Shown here: positions 17,864-26,935 of the stretch, piece after piece
How the letters are laid out: each line of letters begins with the position of its first letter
Position numbering within the stretch: the stretch's first letter is position 1
The notes under the pieces: generated by a model
Seen by the model: only the letters and a program-made list of their open reading frames with translations
Told to the model about the DNA's origin: nothing
Database searches by the model: none
Program-made: the position numbers and the translations under genes
Assembly (NCBI RefSeq): GCF_900143075.1
Contig: NZ_FRCY01000008.1
Span: 146,824-210,823, forward strand
DNA from: Cyclobacterium lianum
GTDB lineage: Bacteria; Bacteroidota; Bacteroidia; Cytophagales; Cyclobacteriaceae
Length of the DNA: 64,000 nucleotides
Direction of reading: 5' to 3'

Positions 17864-19444
17864 ATGTTTATGACCAACCGCTTTAATTCCAGGGTTTTAA
17901 TTGTCCTCAGTCTTATTTTTGCAATAAGCTGTAGTGGCAAGGAAGAAGAAAATTCAAAAGAACTACCAAACATCGCCATTGCCGGGCTGGCAATCGAATC
18001 CAGCACATTTTCGCCTGCAGTCACAGAGAAAGAGGCATTTCATGCCAGGCGGGGGGAAGAGGTGTTTTCTTATTACCCTTTCATGCACGGGGATTCGCTG
18101 AATAGGCAGCGAGCCAACTGGTTTCCTACATTGCGGGGCCATGCCATTCCCGGAGGAATTGTTTCCCGGGATGCATACGAGTCTTTGGTAGGGGAAACTT
18201 TAGACCGTCTTCGGGAAAATCTGCCTTATGACGGTCTGTTTTTTGACATCCACGGTGCAATGAGTGTTATCGGGCTTGACGATCCGGAGGGAGATTTTAT
18301 CGAAAGGGTAAGGGAGGTAGTCGGAACGGAAACCATCATTTCCACCAGTATGGACCTGCATGGCAATGTGTCCCGCCGGCTGGCGGCCCATTCAGACCTG
18401 ATCACCTGTTACCGGATGGCGCCTCATGAGGACGCCCTGGAATCTAAGAAACGTGCGGTAGATAATTTGCTTGAACGCCTTGAATCCGGAAAGGGCAAGC
18501 CTGCTTACAAGGCCTGGATCCCCGTGCCCATTTTGCTTCCCGGAGAAAAGACCAGTACCAGAGTGGATCCAGGAAAAAGTTTGTATGCAGAAGTGTATCC
18601 TGCGGCCGAACAGGAGGGCATCGTTGATGCGGCGATCTGGGTAGGCTATGCCTGGGCCGACGAACCCAGAAACCATGCCGTGGTAATGGTCACGGGTGAT
18701 AATAAAGAGACGGTAACCCAAACAGCCGAGAAATTGGCGCAAAGCTTTTGGGCAAAGCGGAACGATTTTGAGTTCATTGCTCCAACCGCCAGCCTGAAAG
18801 AGAGTTTGGATATGGCCATCGCCAGTGATGAAAAGCCTTTTATGATCAGCGATATGGGAGACAACCCTACCGCCGGAGGAGCCGGGGATGTAACCTGGAC
18901 CTTAAGGGAGATTCTTGAACGGCCGGAATTTAAAAGTGAAAATGGTCCTTCTCTGATCTATGCTTCCATACCCGGGCCCGAAATGGTGGAAGCAGCCATA
19001 ACGGCAGGCGTGGGTGCGCAGGTGGAAGCTGCTGTAGGAGCGGAAGTGGACGACCGCTTTTCTCCGCCCCTGCTACTTTCCGGTAAGGTAGAGGCCATAA
19101 CCCATGGTGACAGAAACGCAGAGACAGAAGTAGTGATCGCCACCGGCAGTGTAAAGGTCATTGTCACCAGGAAGCGTAAGCCCTACCACCGCGAAAGTGA
19201 TTTTACCGATTTGGGTTTGAGCCCAAGGGACACAGATATTGTGGTCGTAAAAATCGGATATCTGGTGCCTGAGCTTTACGACATGCGGGCTGATTGGGTC
19301 ATGGCACTTACTCCTGGAGGGGTAGACCAGGACCTGGAGCGTCTGGAGTTTTCCAGGATTAACCGCCCCATGTTTCCATTTGACAAGGACATGGATATGC
19401 CGGACCTTTCAGCCAGGCTGATTCCGCTATCTCACGAGTATTAG
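17864..19444 (+). CDS. M81 (MlrC-like) metallopeptidase family lipoprotein
   Basis: About 526 residues from ATG 17864; ATG 17870 is equally possible and TTG 17831 unlikely. A lipoprotein signal ends at ISC (C23). The body matches the MlrC/DUF1485 family: IAGLAIESSTFSP at the start, RGHAIPGGIVSRDAYE, FFDIHGAMSV, STSMDLHGN and CYRMAPHEDALE with the conserved histidines, DMGDNPTAGGAGDVTW, and a C-terminal MlrC_C domain. MlrC is known for late steps of microcystin breakdown, but most homologues are of unknown substrate, so a specific function is not claimed. A lipid anchor puts it in the envelope, which is unusual for a family often cytoplasmic. Confidence 0.88.
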   Translation: MFMTNRFNSRVLIVLSLIFAISCSGKEEENSKELPNIAIAGLAIESSTFSPAVTEKEAFHARRGEEVFSYYPFMHGDSLNRQRANWFPTLRGHAIPGGIVSRDAYESLVGETLDRLRENLPYDGLFFDIHGAMSVIGLDDPEGDFIERVREVVGTETIISTSMDLHGNVSRRLAAHSDLITCYRMAPHEDALESKKRAVDNLLERLESGKGKPAYKAWIPVPILLPGEKTSTRVDPGKSLYAEVYPAAEQEGIVDAAIWVGYAWADEPRNHAVVMVTGDNKETVTQTAEKLAQSFWAKRNDFEFIAPTASLKESLDMAIASDEKPFMISDMGDNPTAGGAGDVTWTLREILERPEFKSENGPSLIYASIPGPEMVEAAITAGVGAQVEAAVGAEVDDRFSPPLLLSGKVEAITHGDRNAETEVVIATGSVKVIVTRKRKPYHRESDFTDLGLSPRDTDIVVVKIGYLVPELYDMRADWVMALTPGGVDQDLERLEFSRINRPMFPFDKDMDMPDLSARLIPLSHEY

Positions 19445-19716
19445 TGCAGAGAGACCGTCAGTGCCTTAGTACTGGAAGAATGACAAAAATAATAGAGTTG
19501 GGGGAGTTTGCCTCCTCTCGGCTTGGCTGACCGATAGCTGCAAGTATTCTTTGCATTTTCAGCCTGGGGCCGGTTATTGCCAGGCTGGGAAAAGGCCATG
19601 TTTATTAATGGAAATGTATCCTGGTCCGGCGGGACACATTGACATCAGACCGGTGCTTCTGGCTCCGTATTTACCCGATTTTGCAATAGCTTAAAGTATA
19701 GATACAATACAAAACA

Positions 19717-20289
19717 ATGGATTGGCGGATAGTAAATGTTTTATTGTTCTTTGCTTCCCTGGTTGCCTATGGGCAGGAAAAGGTGGAGCGGGAATACCGC
19801 GTAAAGGTGCGGGAAGTACCTGCTGAAGCCAGGGAATGGCTGGATGATGCTTTTGAGGGTCACAAAAGGGTAAAATGGTTTATGGAGGAAACTTCAGGAA
19901 AGAAAAGCTTTGAAGCCAAGTTTCCCTGGAAAAAAGAGGATTACAGTGTGGAATTTGACCTTAGCGGAAAAATTGAAGATATAGAAATTCAAAAAAACTG
20001 GCAGGACCTTTCCGAAGCGATCAGAAACAACCTGGAAGTATATTTTGAAGCAAATTACAGCAAATGGAGGATAGAAAAGATACAGATGCAATTTACCGGT
20101 GAGCCGGATGACCTTGAGGACATGATCGACGAAGAAGAGCAGGAGCAGATAGTGATTAGGTTCGAAATAGAATACTATGCCGAGAAGGGAGAGGGCAAAG
20201 GGCTTTGGGAAGGCCTCTTTGACAAAGATGGTAATTTTATGAACAAAAGAGAGGTAATGATTCCACCTGTAGATAATTTGTTTTTTTAA
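19717..20289 (+). CDS. Secreted PepSY-like (BLIP-like fold) protein
   Basis: 190 residues. A signal peptide covers about 1-20 (VNVLLFFASLVAYGQ), then one or two PepSY-like repeats follow, shown by VPAEAREWLDDAF, VKWFMEE and SVEFDLSGKIEDIEI: an alternating strand pattern with a basic-acidic DG turn, as in Bacteroidota periplasmic proteins of this fold. The C-terminal part is very acidic (DDLEDMIDEEEQEQ). Its stop overlaps the ATG of the next gene (TAATG), so the two are translationally coupled. The function is unknown. The 272-base gap upstream holds no recognised gene. Confidence 0.6.
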   Translation: MDWRIVNVLLFFASLVAYGQEKVEREYRVKVREVPAEAREWLDDAFEGHKRVKWFMEETSGKKSFEAKFPWKKEDYSVEFDLSGKIEDIEIQKNWQDLSEAIRNNLEVYFEANYSKWRIEKIQMQFTGEPDDLEDMIDEEEQEQIVIRFEIEYYAEKGEGKGLWEGLFDKDGNFMNKREVMIPPVDNLFF

Positions 20290-20972
20290 TGAAAAAAGTT
20301 GTTTGTATTCTTATTTTTATTCTGCCTGCCCTGGTTATGGGACAGGGACGAGTTACTAATTTTGGACTCTTTCCCGAATTTCAGATCGGATTCAGCGCTG
20401 CTGAAAATCTAAAGGTAACCGGGAAAATAGAAAGTCAGCATGGGATGCTGGATAAGACGGAAAGCAATGAGGCTGATTGGGGATATTATCATAACCAGAC
20501 CGATTTTCAGGGATTTCTGGGCACATCACTGAATCCTTTTGTAGCAATAACGGCGGGCTATCAGTACCGGGTGGAGCCGGGAAGAGACAACAGCCACCGT
20601 TCCATACAGCAGGTTTCTTTCCTGCAGCGCGCAAGCCAGTACAAAGTAGGACATAGGGTTCGTACAGACCAAACGTTTGCACCTGGTGAACCCATTGAAT
20701 ATCGGTTAAGGTACAGGATATCATTTGAAATTCCCATAGAGGGACAGAGCCTTGACCCCGGCGAATTTTTCCTTGTATTCAGTGATGAACCTATTTACAG
20801 CCTCCAATCCGGAGAAAGCGGACTGGAAAACAGACTGGTGGCGGCTTTGGGCCACTATTCCAAAGGCAAACAAAAGTTCCAGGCAGGCATCGACTACCGT
20901 ACAGACCGGTTTTTTGAGGATGATTTTCGACAGAGAACCTGGTTTAAATTTGGCTGGTACCTCAGTTTATAG
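20289..20972 (+). CDS. DUF2490-like outer-membrane beta-barrel protein
   Basis: 227 residues with a signal peptide (KVVCILIFILPALVMGQ). The rest alternates amphipathic strands (LKVTGKIESQHG, AITAGYQYR, YRLRYRISFEIPI, FQAGIDYRTDRFF) and ends in a terminal aromatic strand WFKFGWYLSL, typical of small barrels inserted by BamA. The pattern fits DUF2490 proteins of Bacteroidota, whose function is unknown. It is coupled to the PepSY-like gene by a TAATG overlap, suggesting joint function in the envelope. Confidence 0.65.
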   Translation: MKKVVCILIFILPALVMGQGRVTNFGLFPEFQIGFSAAENLKVTGKIESQHGMLDKTESNEADWGYYHNQTDFQGFLGTSLNPFVAITAGYQYRVEPGRDNSHRSIQQVSFLQRASQYKVGHRVRTDQTFAPGEPIEYRLRYRISFEIPIEGQSLDPGEFFLVFSDEPIYSLQSGESGLENRLVAALGHYSKGKQKFQAGIDYRTDRFFEDDFRQRTWFKFGWYLSL

Positions 20973-21020
20973 CCGCCTGCAGCTGCTGCAAGTGGGGCTG
21001 CAAGCGCAGAGGGTACCGGG

Positions 21021-21482
21021 CTAAAATACATCAAGAATTCTATAGGTCCTGCCGTTCAGGGTGAAAGATTCCCCTTTCTTTTTCCCCTTCATTTCTTTGT
21101 AGATTGGCGCTTTTTGGGAAATGCCGAAAAGTTCTTTTCCCTCTACTTCAAACTTTTCTATACTTACACTCGGAAAAAATGTCATTTGATCTGTTTTGAC
21201 CACTGCGCCAAGTGTGACCTCGTCAAAAAGATTGTCAGCGGTTTGCATCTGTTTTAAAAAATCCAGTTCTTCCACGACAAAATTTAGTTCATCTGCTATC
21301 CGATTGATGACAATCGCACTTTCATCCTCCTGTCCCTGCTGATCGTATTCGTATTTGTCGTCCTGCGACTGCTGCTCGCCCTCTCTCAATTCCCTGATAC
21401 GGGTTCTAAAATCAGAAACAATGGCTTCCTGGTATTTGATGGCTTGCTCCATCACTTTCTTTTTAAAGGCTTTCTTATCCAT
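21021..21482 (-). CDS. GreA/GreB C-terminal-domain-like protein
   Basis: 153 residues. The N-terminal half is a charged helix pair (about 1-85, rich in E, Q and K, likely coiled coil). The C-terminal half (about 90-153) reads VTLGAVVKTDQMTFFPSVS, then GKELFGISQKAPIYKEMKGKKKGESF, matching the FKBP-like domain of Gre elongation factors (LGxxV...ISxxSPIxxxLxGKxxGD). The acidic tip needed for Gre transcript cleavage is not evident. Similar Bacteroidota proteins are, to my knowledge, often misnamed 3-oxoacyl-ACP synthase. It may bind RNA polymerase, which is inferred. Confidence 0.65.
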   Translation of the reverse strand: MDKKAFKKKVMEQAIKYQEAIVSDFRTRIRELREGEQQSQDDKYEYDQQGQEDESAIVINRIADELNFVVEELDFLKQMQTADNLFDEVTLGAVVKTDQMTFFPSVSIEKFEVEGKELFGISQKAPIYKEMKGKKKGESFTLNGRTYRILDVF

Positions 21483-21739
21483 TTTGTAAAGTTGTGGTGA
21501 AAAATAATAGATGATACAATCGAATCAATTGTACTTATAAACTTTAAAGTACGCACAATTAGTTCACTGTCCAAATAAATGGGAAAAGGATGAGCGTAAA
21601 CATGCCATCTATCGAAATGGTGAAATTCAAAACAATTGTATATTTCCTTTCTCGGTCATTATGAGTACCGATCTGTCATTGAGCACCGGAGCCGCTGTCC
21701 TTCCAGTAGTTGTGAAAAGGTAAATACGATCAAATCGGC

Positions 21740-21764
21740 AACAATCAGGGTAAACCTGATTGTT
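21740..21764. repeat. Perfect 10-base inverted repeat upstream of the small lipoprotein gene
   Basis: AACAATCAGG / CCTGATTGTT encloses a 5-base loop GTAAA. It lies about 14 bases upstream of a candidate -33 box, and no T-run follows, so an operator is more likely than a terminator. The rest of the 21483-21839 gap holds only promoter-like sequence for the two divergent genes. Confidence 0.5.
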
Positions 21765-21777
21765 AACGGGAGAAATA

Positions 21778-21807
21778 TTTGTTTTTTTGGCAAAATTGTT
21801 ACCTTTA
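21778..21807 (+). promoter_or_regulatory. Putative promoter of the small lipoprotein gene
   Basis: TTTG at 21778-21781, 18 bases, then TACCTTTA at 21800-21807. This is one base off the Bacteroidota -7 consensus TAnnTTTG. The start codon is 33 bases further on. Confidence 0.4.
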
Positions 21808-21839
21808 AGCTTACGTAAAAACCAAAACGAGAGAAATTT

Positions 21840-22022
21840 ATGAAAGGCTTAAAGAGTTTTAAAACCGCGGCATTGCTGATGGTGCTGATGGCGTTTTTCT
21901 TTTCTGCTACGGTGAGTTCCTGCGGAAACAAAAAGACGGACGACACCGGGCAATCCAGCGAACATCCGGAAGCAGCCGGTGATGAAGAACATCCCAGTGA
22001 TGGAGGTGAACATCCTGAATAA
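21840..22022 (+). CDS. Small lipoprotein with His/Glu/Pro repeats
   Basis: 60 residues. A hydrophobic signal at about 9-24 leads to a lipobox-like VSSC (C28). The mature 33-residue tail is hydrophilic and contains three EHP units (SSEHPEAAGDEEHPSDGGEHPE region). It has its own candidate promoter, an upstream inverted repeat and a strong terminator, which argues for a real gene. The histidine-acidic tail could bind divalent metal, which is inferred. I recognise no family. Confidence 0.7.
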   Translation: MKGLKSFKTAALLMVLMAFFFSATVSSCGNKKTDDTGQSSEHPEAAGDEEHPSDGGEHPE

Positions 22023-22031
22023 AAGAGAGAA

Positions 22032-22080
22032 AACCAATAAAAAAAGAAGCATTTAGACGATGCTTCTTTTTTTATTGGTT
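22032..22080. terminator. Bidirectional terminator, 21-base perfect hairpin
   Basis: AACCAATAAAAAAAGAAGCAT (22032-22052) is the exact reverse complement of 22060-22080, with a 7-base loop. It ends both the small lipoprotein gene and the convergent transglutaminase gene, whose stop codon overlaps the hairpin. Confidence 0.9.
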
Positions 22081-23470
22081 AGTTTTTTCTGGTAAACGAA
22101 AAAGTAGTCTGTGCAACAGCAGACTGCCCCCCAACTTCAAGTAAGGGATAAGCCAGAAAATTCACAGGGCCGGAGGCAGGTCCCGGGTCCAGCACCAGGT
22201 CCCTTCCCCTGCTAAATTCGATACGATTTGCTGGATGCCGGCCAAAGTAATAGGTGGCAAGGGCGGTATATTTGTTGCCTTCACTGATGTCTACCGGCCA
22301 CCATTTGCCTTCAGCAAAAAACTCCGCCCAGCAATGGTAACCATCTATGCCACCCTCGTCTCTATCCGACGGTATCGCGGCGCCTATCGAAAACCTTGCC
22401 GGGATACCCACCGACCTGGCAAGAGAGATAAAAAGAGAATGAAATTCTGTACAGTTCCCTGTCTTGGTATCACAGGCATAGACAGCATCACCTTTGCCAT
22501 ATTCTCCTGATTTGGCATAGCGCATGTTATCAATGATATAATCATAAATGGCCCTGGCCTGCATGAGTTGGCTGTCTTTGTTTTTATCACCAATCGCCTC
22601 AAGTGCTATTTCACGAAACCGGCGGTCCACCGGCATCAGCCTGTTGGACGCCAGGTACCGGTCGGCTATCTTCTCGCGGGCTTCATATGGTCCTTTTTCC
22701 TTTCTGGTGACATCATAGACCAGTTTGATCTTTTTTCCGCTGTGCGCCGGAGAGAGTTCCATGTACAAAATCCGGTTGTGGTTCGCTTCGTCTTCTATCA
22801 TCCGATGGTCACCCGGTACATCCATGGATACCAACTCCACCTCCTGAAAGGCATCTGTCAGGGCCATGGGTATCCACATTTCAGCAGTTTTGTCTAAATC
22901 AGGGAGGGTAGCTTCGTAGTTAAAAACAAATTCGTCTTCGCCCTCGATCACTCCTAATAATTCATTGGTAGCTTCCTCAATAGGCAATTTGTACCAGGTT
23001 TTGTCTTCTTTCTGCTTCCAGCTATAAAAAGGCTTTCCATTCAGTTTATGCACGGAAGTGGCCGTTACATCCATAGCTCCGGGGTCCCCCTCCAAAAAGA
23101 AATCGACATCATACACATCACCATTCACATCGGCAAGATCCACGCAGGCAAAATGGCGCTGTGGACCAAGATTGGAAAGGTATTCGGTATGGACGCGTAC
23201 AAGCTGCAGCCGCAGCAGTTTGTCCCCGTCTTTTACCAAAAAGTAGCCGTCGTTTTTCTCGGTTTTGGCGTCTATATAGGCTTTGATACCCTTTTCAATA
23301 TCAGCAATGGCCACCTTTGGCACCGCTTCTACTTCGGCTTGTCCCTTACTGCTGTCCTGCTTTTCCCCAGAATGGCAGGAGGAAAACAGCAGCCATGAAG
23401 GAATCAGCAGGTAGCCGGCCAAAGCGGGGAATATGATCCTGTTCCGGATTAGTTGAGTAATGGTTTTCAT
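22079..23470 (-). CDS. Transglutaminase-like domain lipoprotein
   Basis: 463 residues with a lipoprotein signal (FSSC, C32). The transglutaminase-like papain-fold core occupies about 300-410 with a complete catalytic triad: C340 in GNCTEFHSLF, H379 in GYHCWAEF, and D394 in WPVDISEG. The preceding approximately 260 residues include a beta-rich region (VFNYEATLPDL, KIKLVYDVTRKE) typical of the N-terminal part of bacterial transglutaminase-like proteins. The family includes proteases and amide-bond enzymes; substrate and direction of reaction are unknown. The lipid anchor places it in the envelope. It is divergent from the xylose operon. Confidence 0.88.
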   Translation of the reverse strand: MKTITQLIRNRIIFPALAGYLLIPSWLLFSSCHSGEKQDSSKGQAEVEAVPKVAIADIEKGIKAYIDAKTEKNDGYFLVKDGDKLLRLQLVRVHTEYLSNLGPQRHFACVDLADVNGDVYDVDFFLEGDPGAMDVTATSVHKLNGKPFYSWKQKEDKTWYKLPIEEATNELLGVIEGEDEFVFNYEATLPDLDKTAEMWIPMALTDAFQEVELVSMDVPGDHRMIEDEANHNRILYMELSPAHSGKKIKLVYDVTRKEKGPYEAREKIADRYLASNRLMPVDRRFREIALEAIGDKNKDSQLMQARAIYDYIIDNMRYAKSGEYGKGDAVYACDTKTGNCTEFHSLFISLARSVGIPARFSIGAAIPSDRDEGGIDGYHCWAEFFAEGKWWPVDISEGNKYTALATYYFGRHPANRIEFSRGRDLVLDPGPASGPVNFLAYPLLEVGGQSAVAQTTFSFTRKN

Positions 23471-23739
23471 GTAGGCAGGTGCAGGTACTTGACAACGTTT
23501 TCGCCAAAGATAAAATATATCTCCGGAGGAACAATAGATTCCGGGTGAATATCAGCAGGGTATGTATTGTTCTGTACGCCAATGGCAAGCTGGTAATTTA
23601 CGAACCTGCAAAATCTCTATCGTCGACTTTCTAATTAAATTTATTTTATAAAAACCTTATTTGACTATATTGCACCTTTGTTTTTGATCACAATACCAAG
23701 TGAATTGACTTAAGACCGAACCCATTAATCCATACATTC

Positions 23740-25383
23740 ATGAATTTCACCGCCTTAGACCTGATCATCTTTATCGGTTACTGTGTCCTAATCCTCATGA
23801 TGGGATACCTGGTTTCCAGGGAAAAAAAGGGACACATCAAGGATTCCAACGATTATTTTCTGGCCAGTAAAGCATTGCCATGGTGGGCGGTAGGTGCATC
23901 ATTGATTGCGTCCAATATATCCGCAGAACAATTTATTGGCATGTCAGGTTCAGGCTTTGCCCTGGGGCTGGCTATCTCCACCTATGAATGGATGGCTGCG
24001 GCCACCCTGATCATCGTGGCGATCTTTTTTCTTCCGGTATATCTGAAGGAAGGTATCAGCACCATGCCTCAGTTTTTATTGAGAAGGTATGATAGCAGGG
24101 TGAGGACCGTTATGGCGGTTTTCTGGCTTTTGGTTTATGTTTTCGTAAATCTTACTTCTGTGCTTTATCTGGGGGCATTGAGCCTGGAGACCATACTTGG
24201 TGTACCGCTTACCTACGGTATTGCGGGGCTGGCCCTTTTCGCCATGTTGTATTCCATTTATGGTGGCTTAAAAGCGGTCGCCTGGACTGACGTGGTACAG
24301 GTATTCTTCCTGGTGCTTGGAGGTCTGGCCACCACTTACCTTGCACTGTCTATAGTGGGTTCGGGAGACGTCATTGCCGGATTCACCTCCTTGCTGAATG
24401 AAGCTCCTTCGCATTTTAACATGATCATCCAGAAAGGAGAGATGATGATACCGGATGGGTCTGGCGGCGAACGGGATGCCTACCTCGATTTGCCAGGTAT
24501 CAGTGTTTTGATCGGCGGGATGTGGGTGATCAACTTAAACTACTGGGGTTTCAACCAATACATTACCCAGCGGGCGCTGGCAGCCAAGTCACTGAATGAA
24601 GCTCAGAAGGGGATGGTTTTCGCAGGTTTCCTCAAGTTGGTCATGCCGCTGATTGTAGTGATTCCCGGCATCGCTGCTTTTGTGATCGTGAACCAGGGTA
24701 TGGATGCCTCCTTTATCTCCTCCATGACGGATCCGGATACCGGTATCATCAAGTCAGACAGGGCTTATCCAACCCTGCTACAGCTATTACCCTCAGGGCT
24801 GAAAGGACTTGCTTTTGCGGCCCTTACTGCAGCCATAGTTTCCTCGCTCGCTTCCATGGCCAACAGCACCTCGACCATATTTACGCTCGATATCTACAAA
24901 AGTTTTTTTGATCAAAACGCGTCCGAAAACAAACAGGTACGGGTGGGCAGGATTACTGCGATCGTTGCGTTTTTTGTGGCGGCCATCGTGGCGCCCGCGT
25001 TGAGCGAATTGGACCAGGCATTTCAGTATATACAGGAATACACAGGATTTGTCTCCCCCGGTGTATTTGCCATCTTTGTGTTTGGCTTCTTCTGGAAAAA
25101 AACCACATCCAATGCAGCCCTCACAGCCGCTGCACTGACCATTCCCCTGTCTACGGCCTTTAAGTTCCTGACCCCCAATCTTCCATTTATTGACCGAATG
25201 GGGTTGGTTTTCCTGATTATTGCCGCCCTGATCATCGTCATCAGCCTGATAGATGGCAAAGGCAAAGACCATCCCAAAGGTATTGAAGTGACAAAAGATC
25301 TTTTTGTCACGAGTACCAAATTCAAAATCGGAGCGATCCTGATTTCTGGCATCATCGCAGCACTCTACATTGTTTTCTGGTAA
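23740..25383 (+). CDS. Sodium/solute symporter (SSS family), probable xylose uptake
   Basis: 547 residues with about 13-14 hydrophobic helices, starting NFTALDLIIFIGYCVLILMMGY. SSS hallmarks include ASNISAEQFIGMSGSGFALG (helix 2) and ALTAAIVSSLASMANSTSTIF (sodium-site helix 8). It resembles SglT-type sugar/Na+ symporters. It is the first gene of a three-gene operon with xylulokinase (19 bases downstream) and xylose isomerase, so xylose is the likely substrate. Specificity is inferred from this context. Confidence 0.9.
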   Translation: MNFTALDLIIFIGYCVLILMMGYLVSREKKGHIKDSNDYFLASKALPWWAVGASLIASNISAEQFIGMSGSGFALGLAISTYEWMAAATLIIVAIFFLPVYLKEGISTMPQFLLRRYDSRVRTVMAVFWLLVYVFVNLTSVLYLGALSLETILGVPLTYGIAGLALFAMLYSIYGGLKAVAWTDVVQVFFLVLGGLATTYLALSIVGSGDVIAGFTSLLNEAPSHFNMIIQKGEMMIPDGSGGERDAYLDLPGISVLIGGMWVINLNYWGFNQYITQRALAAKSLNEAQKGMVFAGFLKLVMPLIVVIPGIAAFVIVNQGMDASFISSMTDPDTGIIKSDRAYPTLLQLLPSGLKGLAFAALTAAIVSSLASMANSTSTIFTLDIYKSFFDQNASENKQVRVGRITAIVAFFVAAIVAPALSELDQAFQYIQEYTGFVSPGVFAIFVFGFFWKKTTSNAALTAAALTIPLSTAFKFLTPNLPFIDRMGLVFLIIAALIIVISLIDGKGKDHPKGIEVTKDLFVTSTKFKIGAILISGIIAALYIVFW

Positions 25384-25402
25384 ACCAAAATTGTAAACTA
25401 GC

Positions 25403-26893
25403 ATGAGAAGACTACTGATTGGATATGATGTGGGTAGTTCATCTGTAAAGGCCACGCTGCTGGATGCCGATTCCGGTAAGGTGGTCGCCACTGCAGGGTT
25501 ACCCAAGGAAGAAATGCCCATCGATGCCCCCAGGCCTGACTGGGCCGAACAGGATCCGGAGACCTGGTGGCAGTACATCAAAGACACGAGCCGTGAAGTG
25601 CTCCAGGCAGGCCAGGTCAAATCCGGGGAGCTCAAAGCCATCGGTATTTCTTATCAAATGCATGGCCTGGTGATGGTAGATAAAAATAAGTCGGTCATCC
25701 GTCCGGCCATCATCTGGTGTGACAGCCGGGCAGTAGGGATTGGTAACCAGGCCTTTGAGGCGTTGGGCAGCGAATATTGCCTGAAGAATCTGCTCAATTC
25801 TCCGGGAAACTTTACCGCCTCCAAACTCAAATGGGTGAAGGATAATGAACCGGAAAAGTTTGAAAAAATCCACAAGATCATGCTTCCCGGAGATTTTATT
25901 GCCATGAAGCTTACCGGTGAGATTCTTACCTCAGAGACAGGACTCTCAGAGGGCGTTTTCTGGGATTTTCAAAAAAATGGACTGGCAGGTAAACTGCTCG
26001 ATCATTATGGCATCGACGCTTCACTGCTGCCGGATGCGGTCTCTTCTTTTGGCAGTCAGGGCAGGCTTATGGAGGAAGTAGCCCGGGAACTGGGGCTGGA
26101 CCCGGGGATACCGGTCACGTACCGGGCTGGCGACCAGCCTAATAATGCGTTTTCACTAAATGTCTTGGAGGAGGGGGAGCTGGCGACTACTGCCGGTACT
26201 TCAGGAACTGTCTATGGAGTGAGTACCCTGCCGGTGTATGATCCCAAATCCAGGGTCAATACTTTTGTGCATGTAAACCACCGTGCCGAAGATCCAAGAT
26301 ATGGTGTTTTGCTCTGCGTAAATGGCACGGGCATACTCAATAGCTGGCTCAAGAGAGTGCTGGGATCAGCATCTTTGGATTATGAACAAATGAACCATCT
26401 TGCAGCAGAAGTGCCCATAGGCGCTGAAGGACTGAGCTTCATTCCATTCGGGAACGGTGCGGAACGGATTATGGAAAACAAGCAGGTAGGTGCCCATCTT
26501 TCCGGCCTGAACCTTTTGAAACATGACAGGAGACATGTACTGCGTGCCGGGCAGGAAGGGATCGTGTCTGCGCTGAGTTTTGGGTTTGAAATCATGAAGC
26601 AAATGGGACTAAATCTGAGAACCGTAAAAGCAGGCAAAGCCAATATGTTTCTCAGCCCCTTATTTCGTGAAGCTTTTGTCAATATGAATGATGTAGCCCT
26701 GGAATTGTATGATACTGATGGGGCACAGGGAGCAGCAAGAGGTGCTGGTATGGGCGCAGGCATTTATGCCGGTGCCAGCGAGGCTTTCCAGGGTCTGGAG
26801 CGGATTCAGGTGCTGGAACCTGATGCGCAAAAGCAGGAAGCTTACCGCTCAGTATTCAAGCAATGGGAGCATCGGCTTCAACAAGTAAAATAA
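25403..26893 (+). CDS. xylB: Xylulokinase
   Basis: Phosphorylates D-xylulose to xylulose-5-phosphate. 496 residues of the FGGY kinase family: the N-terminal phosphate-binding strand-turn GYDVGSSSVKATLLD (5-19), QDPETWWQYI, SYQMHGLVMVD, then AIIWCDSRA with the substrate-binding D. The C-terminal ATPase half has TTAGTSGTVYGVS and GAARGAGMGAGIYAG. Length is close to E. coli XylB (484). It lies between the symporter and xylose isomerase, completing the isomerase pathway of xylose catabolism. Confidence 0.95.
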   Translation: MRRLLIGYDVGSSSVKATLLDADSGKVVATAGLPKEEMPIDAPRPDWAEQDPETWWQYIKDTSREVLQAGQVKSGELKAIGISYQMHGLVMVDKNKSVIRPAIIWCDSRAVGIGNQAFEALGSEYCLKNLLNSPGNFTASKLKWVKDNEPEKFEKIHKIMLPGDFIAMKLTGEILTSETGLSEGVFWDFQKNGLAGKLLDHYGIDASLLPDAVSSFGSQGRLMEEVARELGLDPGIPVTYRAGDQPNNAFSLNVLEEGELATTAGTSGTVYGVSTLPVYDPKSRVNTFVHVNHRAEDPRYGVLLCVNGTGILNSWLKRVLGSASLDYEQMNHLAAEVPIGAEGLSFIPFGNGAERIMENKQVGAHLSGLNLLKHDRRHVLRAGQEGIVSALSFGFEIMKQMGLNLRTVKAGKANMFLSPLFREAFVNMNDVALELYDTDGAQGAARGAGMGAGIYAGASEAFQGLERIQVLEPDAQKQEAYRSVFKQWEHRLQQVK

Positions 26894-26935
26894 AAGAAAC
26901 AACAGATCAATATAAATACCTAAATAACAACAAAC

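Noticed and set aside
24793-25641. 282-residue frame antisense across symporter and xylulokinase
   Set aside because: It spans two well-supported genes on the other strand, with low-complexity translation and no motif.
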